Source of the DNA: Elephas maximus indicus
Taxonomy: Eukaryota > Chordata > Mammalia > Proboscidea > Elephantidae
DNA: 64,000 nt
NCBI RefSeq assembly: GCF_024166365.1
Contig: NC_064846.1
Location: 32,509,866-32,573,865, forward strand
Direction of reading: 5' to 3'
A program made the position numbers and the translations under genes. This document shows, one piece after another, positions 24,507-35,799 of the stretch. The notes beneath the pieces were generated by a model. That model searched no databases. It was not told the origin of the DNA and saw only the letters and a program-made list of their open reading frames with translations. Numbering within the stretch: position 1 is the stretch's first letter; every line of letters begins with the position of its first letter.

Positions 24507-25038
24507 CATCATTCCGAGACCAGAAGAACTAGTTGGTGCCCGGCCACAATCGATGACTGCCCTGACAGGGAGCACAGCAGAGGGCCCCTGAGGGAGCAGG
24601 AGATCAGTGGGATACAGACCCCAAATTCTCATAAAAAGACCAAACTTAATGGTCTGACTGAGACTGGAGGAATCCCGGCGGCCATGCTCCCCAGACCTTC
24701 AGTTGACACAGGACAGGAACCATCCCCGAAGACAACTCATCAGAAATGAAAGGGACTGGTCAGCGGGTGGGAGAGAGACGCTGATGAAGAGTGAGCTAAT
24801 TATATCAGGTGGACACTTGAGATTGTGTTGGCAACTCTTGTCTGGAGGGGGGATGGGAGGAAAGAGAGAGAGAGAGAAGCCGGCAAAATTGTCAAGAAAG
24901 GAGAGACTGAAAGGGCTGACTCAAGAGGGGCAGAGCAAGTGGGAGTAGGGAGTGAGATGTATGTAAACTTATATGTGACAGACTGATTGGATTTGTAAAC
25001 GTTCACTTGAAGCTTAATAAAAGTTATTTAAAAAAAAG
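24507..25038 (+). mobile_element. L1 LINE, 5'-truncated 3' UTR copy
   Basis: Only 532 bp of L1 3' UTR (AGACCAGAAGAACTAG near the start, GCTTAATAAAAGTT and an A tail at the end). The target-site duplication CTATAATTTT is perfect over 10 bp at 24497-24506 and 25039-25048. Divergence from the copies at 900-1440 looks low. Confidence 0.94.
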
Positions 25039-25048
25039 CTATAATTTT

Positions 25049-25974
25049 AACAAAAAAAATAATAATTTCTCAATATAATTTTAGATTGACACTTGTATTC
25101 CAGAACTGTTTTTCTATGATGGTAAATATTTGATCTTGGCCTTGGCATCAGGTAGATACTGATTTTTAACCCTTGAATATTTAGCATTTTGCCTAAATGT
25201 GTATTCAGTGCACCACTAGTTACCAATTAAACAAGAAGGTCAGAATCAAGGGGAGTATTCCATTTACCTTGCAGGAAATTTTCTGATTTATCCCATAGAC
25301 ATGTATTCTGGCTCCTCCTTACTCTTAAGTGTACCTTCATAACTTAATACCACTTTGAATTAAGAATATAGATGCTTTGTCAGAAACTAGGAGTGACAGC
25401 TATAAAGAGGAGGAGCTTCAAACTAACCCTTAGAAAATCAAAGTCATCTTTTTTGGTAGACAGTCCCCAAGATTTATCAAGTTCAGCACTAACAATCTTA
25501 TTCAGTAAGTCAATTCATTCAATTACCCAGACATATCTTTCACAACTAGTTTTTCTTTGGTGGCTGACTCATCAGGAAGTAACATTCTTCAAAGATAAAT
25601 CCGTCCTGATGTTTTTTTCTTCACTGAGGTTTGGTTACTACTTTAGATTTTTTTCCAGCCTAAAATCTCTGTGGTGATTGCTCTCTGGTTTAGAATTGTC
25701 AGGTCTGGTTCGTCTAGGTGCTAAAGCAGACGACATTTTTAGAATTACATTAGCCCTGACTCTGAGTATTCCCTTGGCCTGCCTACACGCAGGGCAGTTG
25801 CTTTCTATTCAGTATAGGTCCTTGTTTGGTTCATCTTTCCTTGGGTTGACTTTTAAAACACATGGCTCTGCACTTCGGCAACAAAAAATAGTTCTACTCT
25901 AAGGACTTGTCAGAGAGCATGCCTTCAGATCCACAGTTGCTCAATAACTTATTAAAAGCTTGGCTGGAGACAGA
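25049..25974. other. Unassigned intergenic sequence
   Basis: Two short frames at 25372-25677 and 25678-25902 have no recognisable motif. No repeat identified. Confidence 0.45.
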
Positions 25975-26143
25975 ATGGAAACCCTGGTGGTGTAGTGGTT
26001 AAGTGCTATGGCTGCTAACCAAAGGATCGGCAATTCGAGTCCGCCAGGGGCTCCTTGGAAACTCTATGGGGCAGTTCTACTCTGTCCTATAGGGTCGCTG
26101 TGAGTTGGAATCAATTCGATGGCAACTGGTTTGGTTTGGTTTT
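25975..26143 (+). mobile_element. AfroSINE, short form
   Basis: Complete head (CTGGTGGTGTAGTGGTTAAG), box-B-like ATTCGAGTCCGCC, core GGGGCAGTTCTACTCTGTCC and TGGTTTGGTTTGG tail. Flanking duplication not clear. Confidence 0.92.
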
Positions 26144-26285
26144 TTTGGAGAAAAAACATTTATGGAGGATTCCTAAAGGCTATAAAGTCCATCCATTTCT
26201 CTAGTCTAAAATTTGTTCCTGGGCCATCAAGAAAACTGTACCCTTGGACTGAATTGATTTGGCCCCAGTGGAATTACTTTTTTTA

Positions 26286-26745
26286 AAACTGAGATACAAT
26301 TCACCTATTTAAAGGGTACAAGACAATGGTTTTTAGTATATTCACAAGGATGTGCAACCACAACCATAATCAATTTTAAATCATTTTCATGATTCCCTGG
26401 GGGGGAAAAAAAAAACATGCCCATTAGAGTCACACCCCTTTCCCCCTCACCATTACCCTCAGCCACTAATCTGCTTTTTGTTTCTATTGATTTGCCTACT
26501 TTGGACAAGTCATATAAATGGAATCATACAATATGTGGCTTTTTGTGACTGGCTTCTTTCACTTAGCATCATGTTTTCAAGGCTCATCCCTATTGTAGCA
26601 TGTATCCCTACTTCATTCCTTTATAAGGCTGAATAATATTCCATTACATGGATATACAACATTTTATTCATCCAGTCATCATTTGATACACATTTGGGTA
26701 ATTTCCACTTTTTGGCTATTGTGAATACGGCAGCGATAAAATTGT
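26286..26745 (-). mobile_element. Old L1 3' end fragment
   Basis: Reverse-oriented L1 sequence with motifs such as GGAATCATACAATATGTGGC and GAATAATATTCCATTACATG. These occur in 3' UTR/ORF2-end regions of old mammalian L1. Confidence 0.75.
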
Positions 26746-26979
26746 TTTTAATGAGTTGCACTTTGGCATTATACTAATAGCCCACACTGAGGAATATTAC
26801 AAGAAACACTGGAAGTGTGAGGTTTTACTTACTGTCAGGTTTTTCCTTCCGTTGTCCAGGATCCTATTTATGAGAGCTTGTAAGAGTTAGGCTTAATCTG
26901 AAAAACTGGTTTTGTTTTATATACTTCAGGATACTGTGAATCTTGTAAGTAACCACTTTTCACTGCTGGTCTTTGTCTT

Positions 26980-27418
26980 AGTTACCTAGCACTGCTGTAA
27001 CACAAATACCACAAATAGGTGGCTTTAATGAGCAGAAATTTATTTTCTCAGTTCTGGAAGCTAAAATTCTAAATTAGGGTCTCGATTCCTTCCTTGTCAG
27101 TAGCACTGGGTGTTCCTTGGCTTGTAGACAATACTCACATGGCATCTGTCTCCCCTCAAGTGCACCCATGTATCTTTGTTTATATGCTGCTGTTTATATA
27201 ACCCAGAAGTGATTAGGTTTAGGATCCACCCTACACTAGTATTACCTCAACTGATTACATCAGGTTGCATTGTGGAAGGTGATTGCACTAGATTCCACTA
27301 TGGAAAGTGATTACGTTACATTACACGTAAGGTAATGCATTATATTAGATTCCATCCAGAGGTATATGGGTTAGGACTCCAACATGTATTTTTGGAGGAT
27401 GCAATTCAATCCAAAGCT
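26980..27418 (+). repeat. Ancient interspersed repeat, copy 2
   Basis: Starts TCTTAGTTACCTAGCACTGCTG and ends GATGCAATTCAATCC. Same family as 10808-11243, with an internal insertion of short GATTACATT-like repeats near 27250-27340. Confidence 0.68.
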
Positions 27419-28600
27419 CAAAAACAAATTTATGGCCCACTTCTAACAGGTATACAGGGCCTCACCCCTGACTTTGATTTTTCATTACCCTTTGTCCTGA
27501 TTGTTTTTGTATTGTTGTATTATCCTTGTCTTGTTTGCTTGCTTATTTTTATATTGTTGTATTATCCTTCTTTGAACAAAATGGGGTATAAACATGAGTG
27601 GCTATTTAGCTCACGCTACGAGTCATGGCTGATTAGAAACAGGGCCTTGAATATTGGCCTTCCCTCTTGCATTTCAATTGCTACCTTCAAAGCAGAGGTG
27701 CAAAATTTTAAGTTACCAAGGAAAAAACAAAAAATCCTTTTGCCTTTAACCACATTTTCCAAAATGGGGACCTAGAAATATTAGAGGTTCTTCAATTAAA
27801 TCTTTTCTACCAAACAGTGGAGATTTACACTACCGATGAAACCCATTTGTTAATTTTATTGTTTTGCATATACGGGTGTATGTGTACAATTTCATTTTAC
27901 AAGATCATTCTTCTGCTAAAATGTGTGAAAACCCCTGGAAGTGAGGAAAACACGAGACAGGTAATCAGACTTGGGTTCTTATCTTGGCCTAGCCTTTAAC
28001 CCAGTTTATTATTCCCTGGGCATGCTTCCTTCTGTGTAAAAGGAAATGAGTTGGATTAGAAATTTCTGAGATTCTTTCCACTCTATAAGTCACAAAAATT
28101 AAGTGGCTTTCTGATGTAGCCACATTACCAATTATTTAACAAGGCAAAATATTTTTTTAAACAGATTGGGTTGATTTGAGTTCTGCCATAAGGGAAGTGA
28201 ATAAGTTGGCAGTAGTGTTGTTACATTCCTGCTGCTTAAGCTCATTAATTACAATACCACACATTTAAGAACAACGGCAAATTAATAATCTTCCAAAACC
28301 GTATCTGTCTGTGTATGATCACTTACCTACCTCAGGGTCTATTTATTTAGTACCTGGAACAGGCTGCTAGACTTCCCCGTTTCCAACAGAAGCTAGGGAT
28401 AAGTGATTTTTTCATTGCTTCTTTCCCCCCTCTTTTTCTCCTTTCTCCCTTCCCAACATTTTGTTATGAAAATTTTCAAATACAGAGAAGTTCAATTGTA
28501 TAGCAAAGACTCATATATCCATCCATCTTTAACCACACTTGTTTTATCATATCCATCTCATCTGTGAATTCTTTAATGTGGTATATATGTATATGTAAAT
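27419..28600. other. Unassigned intergenic sequence
   Basis: The frame at 27335-27775 has a hydrophobic stretch from low-complexity T-rich DNA (TTGTTGTATTATCCTT repeated near 27512 and 27554) and is not a credible gene. Nothing else recognised. Confidence 0.45.
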
Positions 28601-28618
28601 ATACATATTAAAAAAAAA

Positions 28619-28785
28619 AAAAACCAAACCCAGTGCCGTCAAGTTTATTCTGACTCATAGCAACCCTATAGGACAGAGTAGAGCTGCCCCATGGAGTTTC
28701 CAAGGAGCGCCTGGCGGATTCAAACTGCCGACCCTTTGGTTAGCAACCGTAGCACTTAACCACTACGCCACCAAGGTTTCCTAAA
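28619..28785 (-). mobile_element. AfroSINE, short form
   Basis: Reverse-oriented copy with tail AAACCAAACCCAGTGCCGTC at left and head ACTACGCCACC at right. Similar AT-rich flanks (TAAATATACATAT, TAAATATATACATAT) suggest a target-site duplication. Confidence 0.92.
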
Positions 28786-28811
28786 TATATACATATACGC
28801 ATATATAAATT

Positions 28812-30990
28812 GACCATTTTTTACAGGTACAATTCAGTGACATCCAGTTCATCATGTTGTATAACCATCACCACTCTCGATCTACAAATTTTTTCATCAC
28901 CTTTAATAGAAGCTCAGTGTTCCCTAAATAATGACTTCCCCATTTCCCCTACCTGATGAACTTTGGTCTCTATACATTTGCCTACTCTAGATATTTCATG
29001 TAAGTGGAATCATGCAATATTTATCCTTTTGTGCATGACATTTCACTCGGCATATTTTCAGAACTCATCCATGTTGCAGCATGTATCAGGACTTCATTTC
29101 TCTTTATGGCTGAATAATATTCCATTGTATGTATATACCATTTTGTTTATCACAGATAAAGGGCAAACAGTCCTATATATAAAGAACTCTTAAAAATGTA
29201 GGGAAAAATACCGACTATCTGACAGAAAAATAAAAGATATCAACAGTTCACAAAAAAAGACATAAAAATGGCCAATAAACCAATAAAAAAAAAAAAGTTG
29301 AACCTAACGTAACAGAAATGGAAGCTGAAACTACATTTCTCAGCCATCACATTGGCAAAAATTAAAAAGTAAGACAATGCATTCATTTGGTGAGGCGTGG
29401 GGAAATAAGTACTCATATGTACAGCACTACAGCCTGGTAGGAATGCAAATTTGTACAATCCTTACAAACGGGAGTTTGGCAATACCTAAAAAACGTAAAC
29501 AGGCATTTACCATTTGAACCACTGTTCCACTTCTTGGAATTTATTCAAGTAACTCCACGTTCAACTTTTTAAGGACTTGCCAAAGGTTTTCACAGTGGGC
29601 GCACCAGTTTACATTCCCACCAGCAAAGGATGAGGGTTCCAATTTCTCCACATCCCCGTCAACAATTGTTTATTTTCTGATAATAGCCATTTTTTTAGTG
29701 GGTGTGAAGTGTTATCTCATTGTGGATTTCACTTGCATTTCCCTAACAACTAATGATGTTGAGAATCTACTCCTGTGCTTATTGGCCATTTGTCTATCTT
29801 CTTGTCCTTTGCCCATTTTTCCATTGGGTTGTCTTTTTGTTGTTCAGTTGTAGTTCTTTATATATTCTAGGTATTAAACACATATCCTATATATAGTTAC
29901 CAAATATTTTCTCCCATTCCATAGCTTGTTTCTTCACTTTCTTGATAAAAGTACTTTGATGCACAAAAGTTTTTAATTTTATGAAGTCCAATTTATCTAT
30001 TTTGTCTTCTGTTGCTCATGTTTTTGGTGCCATATCTACAAAATCCATTGTCAAAACTAGGTCCTGAAGCTTTACTCCTACATTCTAAGAGTTTTATGGT
30101 TTCTTATATCTAGGGCATTGATCCATTCTGAATTTTCATATACAGCAGGAAGTATGGATCAGATTTTATTCTTTTGCATGTGGAGACCTAGTTGTCCAAG
30201 CACCATTCATTGAAGACACTATTATTTCCCCACTGATGGACTTGGCACCCTTGTGGAAACTCACTTGGCCATAGATGTATGGGCTTACTTCTAGACTCTC
30301 AATTCTATTCAGTTCGTCTCTATGTCTATCTTTATACCAGTACCACAGAGGCTGGTTTACTGTAGCTTTATTGTACATTTTGAAATTGGGAAGTGTGAGT
30401 CCTCTACTTTGTTCTTTTTCAAGATTGCTTTGGTTATTCAGGGCCCCTTGCAATTCCATATGAATTTGAGAATTGGCTTTTCCATTTCTGCAAAAAGAAG
30501 GTTGTTGGAATTCTGATACGGATTGCATTGAATCTATAGGTCAGTTTGGGTAGTACTGACATCTAAACAATTTTAAGTCTTCCAATCCACGAATACAGGA
30601 TGTCTTTCCATTTATTTAGGTCTTCTTTAATTCTTTCAGCAATGTCTCACAGTTCTCAGCATACAAGTCTTTCACCTCCTTGGTTAAATTTATTCCCAGA
30701 AATTTTATTCTTTTAGATGCTATTATAAATGGAATTGTTTTCTTAATTTCCTTTTCAGATTATTCATTGCTGGTCTATAGAAACACAACTGACTTTTGCA
30801 TGTTGATCTTGTACCCTGTGACTTGGCTGATTGATCTTGTACCCTGTGACTTGGCTGATTGATCTTGTACCCTGTGACTTGGCTGAATTCGTTTATTAGC
30901 TCTAGCAGCTTTCTTGTGGATTCTTTGGGATTTTCTTTACATATATGATCGTGTCATCAGATAATCCTTTAAATGCTATGCAAGTGCTCG
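28812..30990 (-). mobile_element. Old L1, minus strand, with an opposite-strand block
   Basis: 28812-29150 is L1 3' UTR and ORF2 end. 29560-30990 continues upstream into ORF2 (minus frame 30166-30528: IYGQVSFHKGAKSISGE and NQPLWYWYKDRHRDELNRIE). Between them 29155-29555 is L1 sequence on the plus strand (GTTTGGCAATACCTAAAAAA near 29475). All parts are heavily decayed. Confidence 0.8.
30803..30886. repeat. Perfect 28-bp tandem triplication
   Basis: Three identical 28-bp units (30803-30830, 30831-30858, 30859-30886), each beginning TTGATCTTGTACCCTG, inside decayed L1 ORF2. Confidence 0.97.
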
Positions 30991-31317
30991 TTAAACATGT
31001 CTACACTGGTACCTGGAACAAAGGACATTGGTCCTAGGAAATTTGGACTCAGAAAATGTGACTCTGGCCCAAACAGGTTTTGGAAGGCATGAAATTGAGT
31101 GCCATGCCCTGCTCCAAGCTTAATCTAAACGCCCCATGCAATCTTCTCTCAACTCACTAGCAAAGCCATTTGCAAAGGAGAGGAAGATGGTGGAATTAGT
31201 TGCTCCACTAACAAAAGGAGCCAGAAACACACAGAAAAACTTCCATGTAGCATAAATCCAGGCTCAGACAGCTAGAGAGTTGGGGACTTAACACAGCAAT
31301 TACAAGTCTAATCACTA
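30991..31317. other. Unassigned sequence
   Basis: No frame or repeat family recognised. Confidence 0.45.
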
Positions 31318-31850
31318 TTTTTTTTTTAATACTTTTTGTTGTTGAGAATATACACAGGGAAAAAACACTAACTCAACAGTTTCTACATGTACAAATCAGT
31401 GACTTATTACATTCTACAAGTCGTACAACCATTGTCACCCTCCTTTCTGAGCTGTTCCTCCCCCAAACTCACTGCCCCTGAAGTTCCTAATCTTTCAAGT
31501 TGTTGTTGTCAATTTAATCCCGTATAGACAGATGTTAAAAGAACATAATGCTCAAGGTAGACATTCTTTACTAGGTAAGCTAAATAACCGTCCAGTTTTA
31601 ATTAGACTTCAGGGGATATTTTGGTTTAAGGACAATAGTTTCAGGGATCCATCCAGCCTCCATGGCTCCAGAAGACCTGGATTCCACGAGAATTTGAAAT
31701 TCTGTTCTGCATTTTTCCCCTTTTGATCAGAATTCTTCTATAGAATCTTTGAGCAAAATGTTCAGTAATAGTAGTGGGGCACTATCCAGTTCTTGTGATT
31801 TCATGCAGAGGAGGCAGTTCTTCACGGAGGCAATTAGCCACACATTCCAT
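31318..31850 (-). mobile_element. Old L1 3' UTR fragment
   Basis: Reverse-oriented; shares motifs with the L1 3' UTR at 15990-16585 (GGGGATATTTTGGTTTAAGG, CACTATCCAGTTCTTGTG). Begins with a T run. Confidence 0.7.
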
Positions 31851-32514
31851 ATCCTCCTCCTATTCCTCTCCTTCTTCCTCTGTTGCTAAAGGCAAATGGG
31901 GACCAACTGTGTGCTTGGATGCCTTCAATCACTATTGCACAGGCCTTGAGGAAGCCACATAGGAGAACCCTTCTGTAGGTTCCCAGGGAAATGGCTGCCA
32001 GAAAGGGATCCCCAAAACTGCGCCAAAGGGCATAACTCTCAACCTGCCATTGATGGGGTGGCCTTGGGCACACTGGGAGAGGCTGTGATTTGGAGAAGCA
32101 AACTATAGTTTGAACATAGGTTAGAGAAAAGAACACGGGCAAGATTATTTGGCAAGATGAAGGTTATTGGGACCTTGGTAATAGTCTCTGAGGAGTGGTA
32201 GGAATGCATGCCTGACTGGAGTGCATTCAAGGGAGAACGGGACTAGTAGACAGCAAAAGGACAGAAATGGGCTTAGGGGAATGTTTAGTCAAGGGAGTGT
32301 CTGTTTTGGGTTTTAAGATGGGAGATGTTGCGTGTTGTTAGGATTCATCCAGTTGAGGAGGAAACCAATAATGCAGGGGAAGGGAGAGAGAGGATTAACT
32401 GCAGGCTCCAGTGCCTTAGAAACAGGGACAGCTTATCCACGGCAACAGAAGGAAATACAGAGCATATGAATATAGACACAAGTAGGTGGGTACCTTTGGT
32501 AGCGGGAAGATGAA
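31851..32514. other. Unassigned intergenic sequence
   Basis: Moderate GC content. Short frames on both strands lack recognisable motifs. Confidence 0.45.
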
Positions 32515-32740
32515 GGGAAGTGGTTAGGAGCATAGACTGTGAAGTCAGATGGCCTGGATTCAAATCGAGACGACATCATTTACATGTTACGTACTCTTAG
32601 GCAAGTTAATTTAACCTGTTCATCAGTTTCCTTATCTGTAAAATACTGATAATAGCAACTACAAGTGTGTTGCAAAAATCAAACAATAAAGCACATAGAA
32701 TAGTGCTTGGCACACAGTAAATACCCAACAAGTATTACCT
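32515..32740 (+). repeat. MIR SINE
   Basis: Order of MIR motifs is clear: GGAGCATAGACTGTGAAGTC, GGCAAGTTAATTTAACC, TTCCTTATCTGTAAAATACT and GTGCTTGGCACACAGTAAAT. Confidence 0.88.
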
Positions 32741-33354
32741 ACTATGTCTTCAAGTTAGTCATAATTCTGTTATAAATATTGTACATTTAAAAGGTAACTT
32801 AAACATACTCTAAACTTAAGATGGCAGAGGACAAACAACAAAGCAAACACTCTAAACTGACCTTCCATTTTTGCATTTTTAGCCCAGAACTGATTTTGAT
32901 GAAGGAACCTACTTTTCAAGAATTTACAGCTTATTACTGACAGAACTACACATCTAATACACTGCAGGAAAAGTACTATTTTCCTCAATAGTAGAAGGCC
33001 TAATGTGACCAAAACATCCATATTATTAAACAAACCAATTTATCACGGCTCATTTAAAGGCACTGTTTTGGATATTTGCCAATTATGAGAACATCACACA
33101 TAAAACTAAAATACCAAAGTTACCATAGGTACCAGTTATGAATTTTTTTTTTCCATTTTGAAGCTGACATGAGGTAGTGGATGGTCAACTATCTTCTGGT
33201 CTTGCCCTGCCCACCCATAAGCAATTAAGTAATTCTTACAACCATGAAGGTCATTTATGCTATCTCCTTTGTCTAAAATTCTCAATGTAGGTCACCCAGT
33301 CCTCTTTCAATTAGCATGCCTCTCAGCCTCTAAAATTCAAGTCAAGCAGCAGCT
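32741..33354. other. Unassigned intergenic sequence
   Basis: AT-rich. Nothing recognised. Confidence 0.45.
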
Positions 33355-33780
33355 TTGTCCGTACTAGCCAAAAAGTGGAAATAATCCAAATGTCCATCAA
33401 CTAGTGAATGGATAAACCATTATGTCTTTACAATCGAATACCACTCAGGAATAAAAAGGAATGAATTGTTGATACATGCAACATGGATAAATCTTAAAAA
33501 CGTTACACCAAGGGAAAGAGACTTTACCAAAAAATACATACTCCATGGTTCCACTCACATTACATTCTAGAACAGCCACATTTAATCTATGCTGGAAATA
33601 ATAGTTTTTGCCTTTGTAGGAGGGACAGGAGCAGGGATTGACTAGGGGACATAAAAGAACTTTCTGGGTTCATGGTAAAGGTCAATACCTTTGATAGGGG
33701 CTTGGGTTATCATCAAAACTCAGCAAATATTCACTTACAGTTTGTTTCATTATACATAAGTTTTACATCAAAATAAAAAA
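33355..33780 (+). mobile_element. Old L1 3' end
   Basis: Plus-strand ORF2 end and 3' UTR: GTGGAAATAATCCAAATGTC, TGAATGGATAAACCATTATG, ending in an A-rich tail near 33780. Confidence 0.78.
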
Positions 33781-33796
33781 TGGTATAAACAGTAAA

Positions 33797-34128
33797 TTTT
33801 TTAAATTTATTGTGCTTTAAGTTTACAAATCGAGTCAGTCTCTCATACAAAAACTTATACACACCTTGCTATGTACTCCTAGCTGCTCTCCCCTAATGAG
33901 ACAGCACACTCCTTCAACCTTGTACCACCCATGTCCACTCAACCAGTTCTGCCCCCCTCTGCCTTCTCATCTCCCCTCCAGACAGGAGATGCCCACATAG
34001 TCTCACGTGTCTACTTGATCCTTCTATCCCTTAGTCTAGTCCAATCCTGGTCTGAAGAGCTGGCTTTGGGAATGGGTTCCAGTCTTGGGCTAGCAGAGGG
34101 TCCCTCCAGTCTCAGTCAGACCATTTAA
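33797..34128 (-). mobile_element. L1 3' UTR fragment
   Basis: Reverse copy of the young L1 3' end (GTGCTTTAAG, CTCATCTCCCCTCCAGACAG) stopping abruptly at TCAGTCAGACCATTT. Confidence 0.88.
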
Positions 34129-34424
34129 ATACTCAATTCTTAATGATATACATGCAAAAGTATTTAGGGGGTGGTGTACCCATGTTTGTAATTTACTTTG
34201 AAATATATAAACTGATAAGACAGATTCGATGATAAAGTACGTATGTGTTCACTGTTGTGTGAAAATTCTTAATAAAACAGGGAAAACCTCAAGTGTAGCC
34301 TTATAAGAAGCCTCGCAGAGCACACCTACTCTTAGTAACCCTCATCTGTGCTCCCACCAAAAAAATTACTTATTTATTTAAACACCCAGTAAAAGTCTAA
34401 CATTGAACTTAACTCCAATTTTAT
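34129..34424. other. Unassigned sequence
   Basis: AT-rich. Nothing recognised. Confidence 0.4.
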
Positions 34425-34560
34425 ATTAGCTCTGCCTCTGCATTCCAACCCCAAGTGGAACTGTGAGCAATTTGAAAGCAGTCTATCTTACTGCTCAGCA
34501 GCTAGCACAGTGCCAGGCATACAGTAGACAATTAAAACCTGTTGACCGAAATGATGTGTT
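34425..34560 (+). repeat. L2 LINE 3' fragment
   Basis: GTGCCAGGCATACAGTAGAC followed by a TGTTGACCGAAATG end resembles L2 3' termini. Confidence 0.6.
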
Positions 34561-34984
34561 CGGTAAACTTCATCACCTAGTTTCTTCAGGACCAAAGGCC
34601 TCGTGTTTCACTGGCTCCTTTTTCTTTACAACCACCAGAATCATCTATCCAACCCGGAACTCATCCAAATGAAACCATACAAGTTCTCTTTGTGGCAGGA
34701 TGTTGAAAAGATCTCTTCTGGGCTATCCTACTGTTCTTTCCCAGTCTCCCAACTTCTAAAAACGTGATAGGCTCAAATTTAATTTATATCCTCTTTATAG
34801 AAGCCAGCTGTGTAGCACAGTAAGGACAATGTTTATTCACACCACTCAATTCGCTAGCCAGCTGGACTCTTTAAAGAAGCTCCATTTCCTCACCGTGGCG
34901 TAATGAGCAAATATGAATTATTTATCCTTACGTGTCAAATAGTTTCAATGCTTCTCAGGACTTAAAGTCCTATTAACAGTACTG

Positions 34985-35187
34985 ACTACTCAAGCTTAGT
35001 GGCTAATAGAGGGCCATGCTGCCAGACTACTTGAGCTTGAATGCCAGTACCATCACTCACTAGCCATATAACCTTGCCCCAAGAATTTCAGCCTCTCTGT
35101 GCCTCATTTTCCTCACCTCCTCCTGATTTGTTAACAGGGATATCAACATGTATCACATATTGTCATGAGGCTTAATGAGTTATTACG
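34985..35187 (+). repeat. MIR SINE
   Basis: TAGCCATATAACCTTG, CTCTGTGCCTCATTTTCCTC and GAGGCTTAATGAGTTATTACG in MIR order. Confidence 0.75.
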
Positions 35188-35400
35188 TGTAAGCCAAGAA
35201 GCTTGCTCCTCACCAGCATCATTTTCTGTCTTATATTCTAGTCCAATCCTGTTCGAAGAGTTGGCTTTGGGAACGGCTCCTGTCTTGTGCTAACAGAAGG
35301 TCTGGAGACCACGACCTCCGGGGTCCTTCTAGTCTCAGTCAGACCATTAAGTCTGGTCTTTTTATAAGAATTTGAGGTCTGCATCCCACTGCTCTCCTGC
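35188..35400 (-). mobile_element. L1 3' UTR internal fragment
   Basis: Reverse L1 3' UTR segment (AAGCCAAGAAGCTTGCTCCT to CATCCCACTGCTCTCCTGC) without the terminal end. It lies ~400 bp beyond the STAG2 poly(A) site. Confidence 0.85.
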
Positions 35401-35401
35401 T

Positions 35402-35525
35402 TAATTATTTTCTTTCTCTCTCCACTAGATCTGTGAGGGAAGGACTGAGCTTGTTTTGTTCAGTGTTAGATCTCTAACATGCCTAGCACATAGTTAAGCA
35501 TTTGAATGTGTCCTGAATGAACAAT
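35402..35525 (+). repeat. L2 LINE 3' end
   Basis: GAGGGAAGGACTGAGCTTG, CATGCCTAGCACATAG, CCTGAATGAAC: typical L2 terminus. Confidence 0.72.
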
Positions 35526-35799
35526 GTAGACATCTGAAAGTGTTTAACCCCTATCAGATAAAGATTAAAATAATATGGTTGCAAGCTTCTATCCTGAAAT
35601 ATTAACCCAATTAGAGATTTAGTCTCATTTAAAAATGCAAGATTTACTAAAAATATGAAATGGTGATGTTTTCTATAAATTGTTCCCACTCAAACATGTT
35701 AGAGAGGTAACAACAGGTATCACGTTTCTAAGCCATAGTTAAACAGTTAATTTCTAAACCATTGTAGCCACCCCTCCCCATCAATTACAAAAGATAAAA

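Noticed and set aside
25372..25902. Adjoining frames of 101 and 74 codons
   Set aside because: No motif recognised, and a stop separates them. Chance frames in unassigned DNA.
27335..27775. 146-codon frame with a hydrophobic segment
   Set aside because: The hydrophobic run comes from T-rich near-repeats, and the frame starts inside an ancient repeat. Not a credible membrane protein.
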